A DNA stretch of 64,000 bases. Source: Phenylobacterium sp. Lineage in GTDB: Bacteria; Pseudomonadota; Alphaproteobacteria; Caulobacterales; Caulobacteraceae. The stretch is taken from positions 1-64,000 of the forward strand of contig NZ_PNLB01000010.1 of NCBI RefSeq assembly GCF_013822795.1, read 5' to 3'. Below, piece after piece: positions 33,803 to 44,285 of the stretch; position 1 is the first letter of the stretch; each line of letters begins with the position of its first letter. Below the pieces are notes generated by a model, which worked only from the letters and a program-made list of their open reading frames with translations, had not been told where the DNA came from and ran no database searches. The position numbers and the translations under genes are program-made.

Positions 33803-34600
33803 CTACTCGCTGGGGGCGTTGAACAATCCGCCCTGGGCCATTTGATCGCGCACCGCCTCCGGCGTCAGCGTCGCGGCCTTGTCCAGTTCGAGCAGCTCCG
33901 GCGGCACGTACCAGTGCAGCTTGTCGGCGTGATAGGCCTCCCAGACGACCTTCGCGACCTCGACCGGCGGGATGGCCCGGAACATCCCCTCCTTAGGCGC
34001 CGCTTCAGCCACGCCGGGCGGCAGGATCGGGGTATCGATCACCCCCGGCAGCACGTCGGCGACCCGCACGCCATAGGCCTTGAACTCCACCGACAGCGCC
34101 TCGGACAGCCCCTTCACCGCATGCTTGGTCGCCGAATAGACCGCGATGTTGGCCATGCCGAAGGTCGCCGAGGACGACGAGGTCGTGAAGCAGAGCGAAT
34201 TCGGCGTCGCCTTCAGCAGTCCGATCGCTTCGTGGATGCCGATCAGCACGCCCATCAGGTTGACCTGGACGACCGCGATCACGTCCTCGAACGGCTGCTC
34301 GGCGAACGGGCCGCCCCGGCCGATGCCGGCGTTGTTGTAGAGCAGGTCCATCTGCCCATCGGTGGCCTCGCCGAAGGTCGCGACCGCCATTCGGTAGTCA
34401 TCGCGTTCGGTGACGTCCAGTTGGCGGACCACGCAGTTGTCAGGGCCCAGCTCGGCCTCCAGCGCGCTCAGCCCGGCCTCATTGACGTCGTAGGCGCCGA
34501 CAAACCAGCCCTTCGCCGCGAACAGCTTGGCCGTCTCACGCCCCATGCCGGAGGCCGCGCCCGTGATGAAGATGGACTTGCGACCGTTGGACTTGCCCAT
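33803..34600 (-). CDS. short-chain dehydrogenase/reductase
   Basis: KSIFITGAASGMGRETAKLFA...LYNNAGIGRGG...YSATKHAVKGLSEAL (YxxxK). Confidence 0.93.
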   Translation of the reverse strand: MGKSNGRKSIFITGAASGMGRETAKLFAAKGWFVGAYDVNEAGLSALEAELGPDNCVVRQLDVTERDDYRMAVATFGEATDGQMDLLYNNAGIGRGGPFAEQPFEDVIAVVQVNLMGVLIGIHEAIGLLKATPNSLCFTTSSSSATFGMANIAVYSATKHAVKGLSEALSVEFKAYGVRVADVLPGVIDTPILPPGVAEAAPKEGMFRAIPPVEVAKVVWEAYHADKLHWYVPPELLELDKAATLTPEAVRDQMAQGGLFNAPSE

Positions 34601-34661
34601 GCGCCCCTCCTGTTTTCGAGGAGCCTAGAGCGCCTTCCGCCACGGAACGCCGCTGAATTCT

Positions 34662-35312
34662 TCAGCCGCGCTCGCGCAGGCCGCGTTGTTTGAGCCGCCA
34701 CACGAGGACGTCGAAGCGATCCTGCCCGAAGAACGGCTCGCCGTCGAAAACCATCGTCGGCACGCCCCAATGGCCGCTCTCGCGATGAGCGACCTGGTTG
34801 GCCTCGATCTCGGCGGCGATCTCGTCCGTCTTACCGGCGGCCTCGGCCTGCATCTGCGCCATATCCAGCCCTGCCCGCTCAATCGCGCGGGCCAGCTTGT
34901 CGCCTTCGTTCCAGGGCATGTCCTGGCCGTTCCAGATCAGCCGCGAGACCTCGTCGTAGAAGGCCAGGGCCTGGGGCTTGTGCGCGGCGACGACGCCCAG
35001 CGGCATCAGCAGCTCGAGGTGCGGCTGTTCGGCCGCCCCGTTCAGGTTCTGCCCGATGACCACCGGATCGGGGTTCGGCCAGACCAGCGGCAGGCCCAGG
35101 AAGTCCCCCAGCCGCCGCACGTCGCGCACCAGGTACGGCACGAACAGCGGGTCCTGCTTGGTGAAGAACCCCTCCGAGCGCACGGCCAGCGGATAGACCG
35201 GCCGCATCCGGACGTCGACGTCGTAGGTCTCAGCCAATTCCCGCAAGCGCGGGACCACCAGGTAGGAATAAGGGCTGCGGAAGGACCAGTAGACGTCGAC
35301 GCCGAGGCTCAT
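34662..35312 (-). CDS. 2-hydroxychromene-2-carboxylate isomerase-like (DsbA superfamily) protein
   Basis: VDVYWSFRSPYSYLVVPRLRELAETYDVDVRMRPVYPL...GHWGVPTMVFDGEPFFGQDRFDVL. Confidence 0.88.
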   Translation of the reverse strand: MSLGVDVYWSFRSPYSYLVVPRLRELAETYDVDVRMRPVYPLAVRSEGFFTKQDPLFVPYLVRDVRRLGDFLGLPLVWPNPDPVVIGQNLNGAAEQPHLELLMPLGVVAAHKPQALAFYDEVSRLIWNGQDMPWNEGDKLARAIERAGLDMAQMQAEAAGKTDEIAAEIEANQVAHRESGHWGVPTMVFDGEPFFGQDRFDVLVWRLKQRGLRERG

Positions 35313-36100
35313 CAGATCAGACCGGATAACGGGGATGATGGATCAGCATACATACGTTTTGGCATGCGTCCTGCCAAAAATGCTTCCCGCCCCGCGATCA
35401 CGGCGTGCTTCATGGCTACCGCCATACGAATCGGGTCCTGGGCCCCGGCGATGGCGGTGTTCATCAGCACCGCGTCGCAGCCGGTCTCCATGGCCAGGGT
35501 GGCGTCGGACGCTGTGCCGACCCCTGCGTCAACCAGGACCGGCACCTTCGACTGCTCGATAATCAGTCCCAGGTTCAGGAAGTTCTGGATGCCGCGCCCC
35601 GAGCCGATCGGCGCCGCCGCCGGCATGATCGCCGCCGCGCCCGCGTCTTCCAGCTTCTTGGCGTAGACCGGGTCGTCAGAGCAGTAGACCATCACCTGGA
35701 AGCCGTCGGCGACCAGCAGCTTCAGCGCCCGCAGGGTCTCTTCCATGTCCGGCAGCAGGTGCTTGGTGTCGGACAGCACCTCCAGCTTCACCAGGTCCCA
35801 GCCGCCCGCCTCGCGCGCCAGGCGCAGGGTGCGGATCGCGTCCTCGCCGGTGAAGCAGCCGGCCGTATTGGGCAGGAAAGTGAAGCGGTCGGGCTTCACA
35901 TAATCGACCAGCATCGGCTGGTTCGGGTCGGACAGGTTCACCCGCCGCACCGCCACGGTGACGATCTCGGCGCCCGCCGCCTCGGCGGCGGCGGCGTTCT
36001 GCGCGTAGTCCTTGTACTTCCCCGTCCCGACGATCAGCCGCGAGGTGAAGGTCCGGCCCGCGACGCTCCAGGTGTCTTCCTTGTGGGTAGACCCGTCCAT
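35312..36100 (-). CDS. thiG: thiazole synthase
   Basis: [39 protein letters not shown]...[22 protein letters not shown]...[14 protein letters not shown]. Confidence 0.95.
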   Translation of the reverse strand: MDGSTHKEDTWSVAGRTFTSRLIVGTGKYKDYAQNAAAAEAAGAEIVTVAVRRVNLSDPNQPMLVDYVKPDRFTFLPNTAGCFTGEDAIRTLRLAREAGGWDLVKLEVLSDTKHLLPDMEETLRALKLLVADGFQVMVYCSDDPVYAKKLEDAGAAAIMPAAAPIGSGRGIQNFLNLGLIIEQSKVPVLVDAGVGTASDATLAMETGCDAVLMNTAIAGAQDPIRMAVAMKHAVIAGREAFLAGRMPKRMYADPSSPLSGLI

Positions 36101-36101
36101 G

Positions 36102-36302
36102 TCAGCCGCCTCCGATAAAATGCACAATCTCAATGCGGTCGCCGTCGGCGAGCGCGGTCTGTCCATAGGCCGATCGCGGTACGATCTCCAGGTTGCGCTC
36201 CACCGCCACCTTGCGCGGATCCAGGCCCAGTTCCGCCACCAGGGCGGCCACGCTCGACATCCCGCCGAAGGCCTTTTGTTCCCCGTTAATGGTCAGCGTC
36301 AT
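36102..36302 (-). CDS. thiS: sulfur carrier protein ThiS
   Basis: 66 aa [12 protein letters not shown]...[12 protein letters not shown], diglycine C-terminus, directly upstream of thiG. Confidence 0.93.
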   Translation of the reverse strand: MTLTINGEQKAFGGMSSVAALVAELGLDPRKVAVERNLEIVPRSAYGQTALADGDRIEIVHFIGGG

Positions 36303-36389
36303 GACGCCCTCGTGAAGCTTGGAGTTTCCGAATGCTTGTGACCCCCGCCGCCGCCCGTTACAAGACGGCGGAATCGACGGCGGAGCCGA

Positions 36390-36839
36390 ATGTCGAAACC
36401 GATCTATGTGCTTAGCGGGCCCAACCTCAACCTCTTGGGGGTCCGGGAGCCGGAGATTTACGGAAAGGAGACGCTGGAGGACGTCCGCACTCGTTGCGAA
36501 CGCCGCGCCGGCGCCCTCGGTCATGCCGTGGTCTTCCGCCAATCCAACCACGAAGGCCAACTCATCGACTGGGTGCAGGAAGCCCGGACGGAGGCCTGCG
36601 CCGTTGTGATCAATCCCGCGGGCTATGGTCACACTTCCGTGGCCCTGCTGGACGCACTGAAGACACTCGATATTCCTGTGGTCGAATGTCACCTGTCCAA
36701 CCCGGCGGCGCGCGAAGCGTTCCGCCGTGAAACCTATGTGTCCCTCGTCGCCACCGGGGTCGTCTCCGGCTTCGGCGGGGCGAGCTACGAACTGGCCGTC
36801 GAGGCCGCCGCGGGCCTGGCCCGTCAAAGCCAAAACTAA
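36390..36839 (+). CDS. aroQ: 3-dehydroquinate dehydratase, type II
   Basis: [22 protein letters not shown]...[16 protein letters not shown]...[12 protein letters not shown]. Confidence 0.95.
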   Translation: MSKPIYVLSGPNLNLLGVREPEIYGKETLEDVRTRCERRAGALGHAVVFRQSNHEGQLIDWVQEARTEACAVVINPAGYGHTSVALLDALKTLDIPVVECHLSNPAAREAFRRETYVSLVATGVVSGFGGASYELAVEAAAGLARQSQN

Positions 36840-36849
36840 GGATTATCAA

Positions 36850-37335
36850 ATGGCTAGCAGTCCGAAGGCCCCCGCCGACCCGATCGACGCGCGGCTGGTG
36901 CGCAAACTGGCCGACATTCTCACCGAGACCGGCCTGACCGAGATCGAAGTCGAGCACAACGACCTGAAGATCCGCGTCGCCAAGACCGCCGCCCCGGCCG
37001 CCGTCCAGTACGCCCCCGCTCCGGCGGCGTTCGCTGCCGCCCCGGCTCCGGCCGCCGCTCCCGTGGCCGGCGAAGCGGCCCCGGCCGCAGTCGAGCGCAA
37101 GGGCGACGTCGTGAAGTCGCCGATGGTCGGCACCGTCTACCTGCAGCCGCAGCCGGACGCCCCGCCCTTCGTGAAGGTCGGCGACACCGTGACCGCTGGT
37201 CAGACCCTGCTGATCGTCGAAGCCATGAAGACGATGAACCCGATCCCCGCGCCCCGCGGCGGCAAGATCGTCGAGATCATCGTCCAGGACGCTCAGCCGG
37301 TCGAATTCGGCGAACCGCTGATCGTCATCGAGTAG
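36850..37335 (+). CDS. accB: acetyl-CoA carboxylase biotin carboxyl carrier protein
   Basis: Biotinyl motif VEAMKTMN; Ala/Pro linker; upstream of accC. Confidence 0.95.
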   Translation: MASSPKAPADPIDARLVRKLADILTETGLTEIEVEHNDLKIRVAKTAAPAAVQYAPAPAAFAAAPAPAAAPVAGEAAPAAVERKGDVVKSPMVGTVYLQPQPDAPPFVKVGDTVTAGQTLLIVEAMKTMNPIPAPRGGKIVEIIVQDAQPVEFGEPLIVIE

Positions 37336-37339
37336 GTCG

Positions 37340-38692
<1,353 letters not shown>

Positions 38693-38700
38693 CCGCATCC

Positions 38701-38726
38701 TCCTCCCCCGCGCGAGCGGGGGAGGA
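38701..38726. repeat. perfect palindromic hairpin with GNRA-type loop
   Basis: TCCTCCCCCGC-GCGA-GCGGGGGAGGA, 11-bp perfect stem between accC and aat. Confidence 0.85.
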
Positions 38727-38756
38727 AACCGCGCCCTGATCGGCTAAGCTGCCGCC

Positions 38757-39404
38757 ATGAAACGTTTCGGCCCCCGCGAGCTCCTGGAGTGCTACGGCCG
38801 CGGCGTGTTCCCGATGGCCGATGCGCGCGAAGACGATCGCGTCTTCCTCATCGACCCTGAAAAGCGCGGTGTCGTTCCGCTGGATGGCTTCCACGTCTCG
38901 CGCCGCCTAGCCCGCACCGTGCGCGGCGATCCTTTCGACATCCGCATGGACACCGCGTTCTCACGCGTAGTTCTGGAATGCGCCGCGCCCAAGCCCGGCC
39001 GCACCGAAACCTGGATCAACGGTGTCATCGAGGACCTCTACGCCCAGCTGTTCGAGATGGGCCACGCCCACAGCGTCGAATGCTGGCTAGGGGACGAACT
39101 GGTCGGCGGTCTCTATGGGGTCTCGCTCGGCGGGGCCTTCTTCGGCGAAAGCATGTTCAGCCGCCGCACCGACGCCTCGAAGGTGGCGCTGGTCCATCTG
39201 GTCGCGCGGCTGCTCAGCGACGGTTTCCAGCTGCTCGACGCCCAGTTCATCACCGACCACCTGTCGACCTTCGGCGCGGTGGAGATCCCGCGGGGGGAGT
39301 ATCACCGCCGACTGGCGCGCGCCCTGGAGGCGCAGGCCTCGTTTCAGCGCGCGGCGGTCGGAACCGGCGCGGCCGCCCTGCAGGTGATCAGCCAGGCGTC
39401 GTAG
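38757..39404 (+). CDS. aat: leucyl/phenylalanyl-tRNA--protein transferase
   Basis: [42 protein letters not shown]...[32 protein letters not shown]. Confidence 0.95.
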   Translation: MKRFGPRELLECYGRGVFPMADAREDDRVFLIDPEKRGVVPLDGFHVSRRLARTVRGDPFDIRMDTAFSRVVLECAAPKPGRTETWINGVIEDLYAQLFEMGHAHSVECWLGDELVGGLYGVSLGGAFFGESMFSRRTDASKVALVHLVARLLSDGFQLLDAQFITDHLSTFGAVEIPRGEYHRRLARALEAQASFQRAAVGTGAAALQVISQAS

Positions 39405-40006
39405 ATCGGGTGCTCAAGCGGGTTCAGGCCCGGCGAGGACGCATACATCCAGCCCCGGAACGCCTGGCGCGGCGGCGGCGTCGGCTTGCCGGGCGCGGCG
39501 CGCGGCTGAGATTCCACGGTCACGTGCGCGACCGAGTCTTCGATCGCCTCGTCGGCTGCGGAGCGCTCGCAGGCCTTCACCGTGAACACCAGGTTCTTGT
39601 AGCGGACGGGTCGGCCGACGGCGGCCTCGAAACGCATGGACTCGGCCGAGACCTTATCCAACGCCTGGATGACGGCGACGTCGTAGCGGGCGCGCTTGGC
39701 CGCCTCGGCTGGCTTGGCGGCGACCTGGGCCTTCGGCGCCGGGGCCGGCTCGACCTCTTCGGCGGCGATCGGTGGCGCAGCGACCGGCGGCGGCGGCGCC
39801 ACCTGGGTCGGCGGGGCCTCTTCAGGCGCCGGCGGCGGCTGCGCGGGCGGCGTCACAGGGCCGTTTGGGAGCGGCGACGGCTGGGCCGCGGGCGGCGGCT
39901 GCAACAGGGGCGGCTGGCTCTGAGTGGTCGGCTGCGCGCTCACCATGCCGGCGCCCGCCAGGGCGCCCAGCATCGCCAATCCGGCAAGGGTGCGGCCGCG
40001 CGACAT
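39344..40006 (-). CDS. DUF2155 domain-containing protein
   Basis: [35 protein letters not shown]...[28 protein letters not shown]; Pro/Ala-rich N-terminus; neighbours aat and NDUFA12-like gene. Confidence 0.85.
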   Translation of the reverse strand: MSRGRTLAGLAMLGALAGAGMVSAQPTTQSQPPLLQPPPAAQPSPLPNGPVTPPAQPPPAPEEAPPTQVAPPPPVAAPPIAAEEVEPAPAPKAQVAAKPAEAAKRARYDVAVIQALDKVSAESMRFEAAVGRPVRYKNLVFTVKACERSAADEAIEDSVAHVTVESQPRAAPGKPTPPPRQAFRGWMYASSPGLNPLEHPIYDAWLITCRAAAPVPTAAR

Positions 40007-40008
40007 GC

Positions 40009-40404
40009 CTATTCCGGCCGCCAGGCCTCGTAGTCGCCCGACGCCTTCTGACGCTCGCCGCCCCGCGCGATCGAGCCTTGCGGCTTCCAGGCGTGCACGG
40101 TGCCGGTCAGGTTCGGCAGATGGTCCTTTTCCCAGGGCTGGCGCTTCAGCGGCGCCTTGGTCGGCGGCTCATCGAAGGTGTAGTGCAGCCAACCGTGCCA
40201 GTCGGCGGGGACCTTCGAGGCCTCGGCATAGCCGTTGTAAATGACCCAGCGGCGCTTGCGGCCCTTGTCGTACGACGTCCGATCATCCTTGGCTTCGTAG
40301 TAGCTGTTGCCCAGCTCATCCTTGCCGATGAAGACGCCGCCGCGAACCGTGTTGCGGACGCCGATGGTCGCGCCGTTCCACCAGGTGAAGATATTCTTGA
40401 GCAC
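40009..40404 (-). CDS. NADH:ubiquinone oxidoreductase 17.2 kDa subunit (NDUFA12)-like protein
   Basis: GTIRNTVRGGVFIGKDELGNSYYEAKD-like region and RRWVIYNGYAEASKVPADWHGWLHYTFDEPP. GTG start proposed at 40404. Confidence 0.92.
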   Translation of the reverse strand: MLKNIFTWWNGATIGVRNTVRGGVFIGKDELGNSYYEAKDDRTSYDKGRKRRWVIYNGYAEASKVPADWHGWLHYTFDEPPTKAPLKRQPWEKDHLPNLTGTVHAWKPQGSIARGGERQKASGDYEAWRPE

Positions 40405-40572
40405 GTTTGGGAATTCCAGACAGACAGGAAGCGCGCGGACTATAGGCGCCCGGCCGCCCACCGTCCAGCCGCGCGAAATTCGCAATATCTTGGGGATAGG
40501 CGCCCCCTGAACCGCAACATCTATTGCCCGCATTAACGACGCTGCTAGACTCGGCCGTCGGGAGAACCGGAT

Positions 40573-43059
40573 ATGGGCGTAGAAGCGGCAAGGATCGAAC
40601 GGCGGACGCTCGAGCGCGCGTCCAGCGTGGCCGAGATTCTGGCCCCTGCGTCATGGACCGACGCACGGGTCGAAGCCTGGCTCGACTGGCTGGACGAAGG
40701 CGCCGATCTGCCTGCCGCCGTGTTCCGCTTCGCCGAGGATCTCGTGCAGCGCGGCGATTCGGCCGGCCTGTTCGAGACCGCCCGCGCCCGCGCCGCTTTC
40801 CGCCGCGATCTGGGCGCGGCCATTCTCGCCGGCCAGATCGCCCTGTCCTGGCCGCGCCCCGATCCGGCGACGCCCGTCGTCCGGTCCGGCGACGACTGCG
40901 CCCCCGCCATCGACGCCCTGCGCGCCCAGCATCGCGGCCGCGCCATGGCGAGAGCCGCCGCCCGCGAGATGGGCGCCCGCCTCCAGGCGGTGATGGATTC
41001 CATCCTGCGCTGCGAAGGCGACCCGGCCGCCTGCGCCGATCTGCGCGCCAACGCCAGCCTCGCGCGCAGCGCCGAAGCCGCCCGCGTCGCCGGCGCCACC
41101 GATGCGATGATCCTCGACGCCATCGCCCTGGCCAAGGCGGGCGAACTCGAATGGTCGGCCGCCGAACCGGACTTCGCCGCCATCGAGGAACTGGAGCTGG
41201 TCTGCGCCCTCTCCGGGACGTCCGAGCCGGCGCTCGCCGCTGCCGCTTGGGAAACCGGCGCACTCGCCGTGGCCCTCACCCCCGAAATCGCCCAGGGCGT
41301 CGCCCGCGCCTGGGGCGGCGCGCGCGGGGCCGTCAACTTGATGGGCTTCGGGGCCGGGAACGATTTCGACGCCGCGAGCTTCGCTTCGGCCGTCGCGCTG
41401 CTGGCGAGCGCCCTGGCCGTGATCAGCGGCGAACGGCCTGCCTCGCTCGGTCTGGCCGGCGTCGCCGACTGGCTGGTCGCCCAAGGCCTGACCTACGATT
41501 CCGAGGCCGGCCGCGCAGCAGTCCGTGATCTCTACCGACACGCCGCTTCGGCCTGCGTGGCGTCGGGCGCCAAGCTCAACGGCGGGCTGGCGGTGTTCGA
41601 CGATCCGGAACTGGCGCTGCGGCTTGGCGGCGTCAGCGCCTCCGCCGCGCCCTGGCTCGGCCCGGTCACGGTCGCCCAGACCGAGGACGGCGTGCTCACC
41701 CGCGTGATGACCGAGGCCGCGCTGTGCGGCCTGACCGCGCTCGGCGCGGACCTGTCCCAGGCTCGTGCCTGGCTGCTCGGCGGTCTGGACCTGTCCGAGG
41801 CCCCCGGCGTCGATCACGCCGCCCTCGCCGCCCGCGGCTTCACCGATCACGAGATCGCCCAGGCCGAAGCCGCCCTGCCCTTGGCCGCCACCCTGGCCGA
41901 GGCCTTCGCCGCCATCGACGCCGGCTTCCTCTGCGACGTGCTCGGCGCCACCGACGCCGACCTGGCCGACCCCAACCTCAACGTGCTCAAGCTCGCAGGC
42001 TTCAGCGACGAGGAGATCGACCAGGCCCAGGCCTACGCCATCGGCTCAGGCGCCCTATCCCAAGCCGACTTCCTCACCGCGGCCCAACAGGCGGTGTTCG
42101 AGACCGCCGATGAGCTCGGCCCCGAACCTTACTTCGCCGTGCTGGCGGTGATCGCCCACGCCCTGGCTGTACCCGCCCTGGCCGACCTGGAACTGGAGTG
42201 GGACACCACCCCGGCCGACGCCGCCGGCGTGATCACCATGGCCGCCCGCGCCAAGGCCCAGGCCCTGCGGATGCGCCGCGCCGCGCCGCCGGCCGGCCTG
42301 GTGCTGGACCTGCCCAGGGCGAGCGAGCCGCCACCCCGCATCGCCCGCGAACCCGAAGCCGAGGCGCGCGCTCCGCAGGCTGAACGGATCGTCGAGCGCA
42401 TCGTCGAGCGCGATCGCACCCGCCGTAAGCTGCCCGACCGCCGCAAGGGCTACATCCAGAAGGCCAGCGTGGGCGGTCACAAGGTCTATCTGCACACCGG
42501 CGAGTATGAAGACGGCGAACTCGGCGAGATCTTCATAGACATGCACAAGGAAGGCGCCGCCTTCCGCTCGCTGATGAACAATTTCGCCATCGCGATCTCG
42601 ATCGGACTGCAATACGGCGTGCCGCTCGACGAGTTCGTCGACGCTTTTGTCTTCACCCGCTTCGAACCGGCCGGTCCGGTCACCGGCAACGACTCGGTGC
42701 GCTCGGCGACCTCGATCCTCGACTACCTGTTCCGTGAGCTTGGCGTGTCCTATCTAGGCCGCAACGACCTGGCCAACGCCGACCCAGGCGAGCTCAACGC
42801 CGACGGCCTGGGCGACGGCAAGGCCGACGACGAGGACGGCCCCCAACCGGCCAGCCATTTCATCTCCCGCGGGTTCGCCCGCGGCGCAGCGCCCGACAAC
42901 CTGGTCTTCCTGCCCAGCGCAGCGGCCCGGCCGCCGGCGGCCGAAGCCGACGTTTGCGCGGCCTGCGGCGACATCGCCGTGGTCCGCAAGGGCGCCAGCC
43001 TGATCTGCGAGACCTGCGGAACCCGAGCCGCCCCGCAGGGCGGTGACATGACCGGCTGA
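40573..43059 (+). CDS. TSCPD domain protein; degenerate class II (NrdJ-like) ribonucleotide reductase relative
   Basis: C-terminal [66 protein letters not shown] and [26 protein letters not shown] resemble the NrdJ C-terminus; middle '[25 protein letters not shown]' resembles 'LGLGYANLGxLLMxxGIPYDSxxGRA'. Confidence 0.8.
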   Translation: MGVEAARIERRTLERASSVAEILAPASWTDARVEAWLDWLDEGADLPAAVFRFAEDLVQRGDSAGLFETARARAAFRRDLGAAILAGQIALSWPRPDPATPVVRSGDDCAPAIDALRAQHRGRAMARAAAREMGARLQAVMDSILRCEGDPAACADLRANASLARSAEAARVAGATDAMILDAIALAKAGELEWSAAEPDFAAIEELELVCALSGTSEPALAAAAWETGALAVALTPEIAQGVARAWGGARGAVNLMGFGAGNDFDAASFASAVALLASALAVISGERPASLGLAGVADWLVAQGLTYDSEAGRAAVRDLYRHAASACVASGAKLNGGLAVFDDPELALRLGGVSASAAPWLGPVTVAQTEDGVLTRVMTEAALCGLTALGADLSQARAWLLGGLDLSEAPGVDHAALAARGFTDHEIAQAEAALPLAATLAEAFAAIDAGFLCDVLGATDADLADPNLNVLKLAGFSDEEIDQAQAYAIGSGALSQADFLTAAQQAVFETADELGPEPYFAVLAVIAHALAVPALADLELEWDTTPADAAGVITMAARAKAQALRMRRAAPPAGLVLDLPRASEPPPRIAREPEAEARAPQAERIVERIVERDRTRRKLPDRRKGYIQKASVGGHKVYLHTGEYEDGELGEIFIDMHKEGAAFRSLMNNFAIAISIGLQYGVPLDEFVDAFVFTRFEPAGPVTGNDSVRSATSILDYLFRELGVSYLGRNDLANADPGELNADGLGDGKADDEDGPQPASHFISRGFARGAAPDNLVFLPSAAARPPAAEADVCAACGDIAVVRKGASLICETCGTRAAPQGGDMTG

Positions 43060-43061
43060 GC

Positions 43062-43253
43062 GTGCGGGGCGCCAGCTCAGGTTTCACCGAGGACGACGGC
43101 GGGGAGAATTTCGCCGACGCCAAACTCAACGGGGCCAATTTTTCCGGCGTCGAGTGGGTTGGCGCATGCGGCTTGTCCCAAGCACAGCTGAGCCCGGTCT
43201 GTGGGGACGGCTCCACACGCCTGCCGGGCGGCCCGCACATCCTCAGTTGCTAG
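43062..43253 (+). pseudogene. probable C-terminal remnant or mini pentapeptide-repeat protein
   Basis: FADAKLNGANFSGVEWVGACGLSQAQLSPVCGDGSTRLPGG resembles the C-terminal tail of the neighbouring pentapeptide-repeat gene; no clear own RBS. Confidence 0.4.
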
Positions 43254-43320
43254 CTAAGCCGCTGACAATTACCGCGAATTAAGTAGCGTCCACAGGGTGT
43301 CGAGAGCACATGCTCACATC

Positions 43321-44232
43321 ATGGACCAACAACGCCAAGCTTCGATGCCTCGTCTGACGCGTTCTCTGCCCGCCCTCTCCGCCCTGGTCGCCGTGGCGCT
43401 CGCCGCCATTCCCGGCTTGGCCAGCGCCAACATGGGCGACAAGGATGTGGCGCGGATGGTCACGTTCGGCGGGGCCTGCGCCAAGTGCGAACTGTCGGGC
43501 CGCAAACTGGCCGGCGCCCAGTTCGTCGGCGCCAACTTCGCCCAGGCCGCGCTGGTCGGCTCGGATCTGCGCGACGCCCGCTTCCTCGGCGCCAACTTCA
43601 GCGGGGCCGACCTGTCGCGGGCCGACCTCAGCGACGCCCAGATGGTCGGCGCCAACTTCACCAGCGCGGTGCTGACCGATGCGCGGCTGCGCGACGTCGA
43701 GGCCCGCGGCGTCAATTTCGGCGGCGCCAACCTGGCGCGCGCCGACCTGCGCGATGCGACCGCCACCGGCTCCGTCTTCAGCAAGGCCAACCTGTCCAAC
43801 GCCTCGTTGCGCGGCGCCGAACTGCGGGCCGCCAACTTCTCCAAGGCCAACGGCCGGGCCGCCGACTTCCGTGACGCCGCGCTTTCCGGCGCCAACCTCG
43901 GCTCGGGCGCCTTTGATCATGCCTCGTTCCGCGACGCCGACATGTCTGCGGCCAACCTGTCGGGCGCGACGTTCGTGAACACCGATTTCCGCGGCGCCAG
44001 CCTGAGCGGCGCCAATATCGCCGGGGTCGACCTCTCCCGCGCCAAGGGGCTGGAGCAGGACCAGCTGGACGACGCCTGCGCCGACGGCGCGACCCGCGCC
44101 CCGCCCGGCCTGGTCGCCAAGGCTTGCCATCGCGGCCGCGTCCGCGTCGTCAGCCGCAGCCCTGCGCCGCCGCCCCCGCCCGCAGCCCCTGCGCCGCCGG
44201 CCCCGCCGCGCTACTTCGCCAGCTTCGACTAG
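43321..44232 (+). CDS. exported pentapeptide repeat protein
   Basis: Signal peptide then A(D/N)LxxA/xF repeats (GANFAQAALVGSDLRDARFLGANFSGADLSRADLSDA...). Confidence 0.9.
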   Translation: MDQQRQASMPRLTRSLPALSALVAVALAAIPGLASANMGDKDVARMVTFGGACAKCELSGRKLAGAQFVGANFAQAALVGSDLRDARFLGANFSGADLSRADLSDAQMVGANFTSAVLTDARLRDVEARGVNFGGANLARADLRDATATGSVFSKANLSNASLRGAELRAANFSKANGRAADFRDAALSGANLGSGAFDHASFRDADMSAANLSGATFVNTDFRGASLSGANIAGVDLSRAKGLEQDQLDDACADGATRAPPGLVAKACHRGRVRVVSRSPAPPPPPAAPAPPAPPRYFASFD

Positions 44233-44239
44233 AGCGCAC

Positions 44240-44266
44240 AAAAAAGGGGGCCGGCGGCCCCCTTTT
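44240..44266. terminator. bidirectional intrinsic terminator between convergent genes
   Basis: AAAAAAGGGGGCC-GGC-GGCCCCCTTTT: 11-bp stem with A-tract and T-tract on either side. Confidence 0.92.
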
Positions 44267-44285
44267 CCGTATCTGTCGTCGCGCC

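Noticed and set aside
36303-36389. Possible TPP riboswitch upstream of thiS
   Set aside because: The gap is only 87 bp and lacks a CUGAGA-type element on the minus strand.
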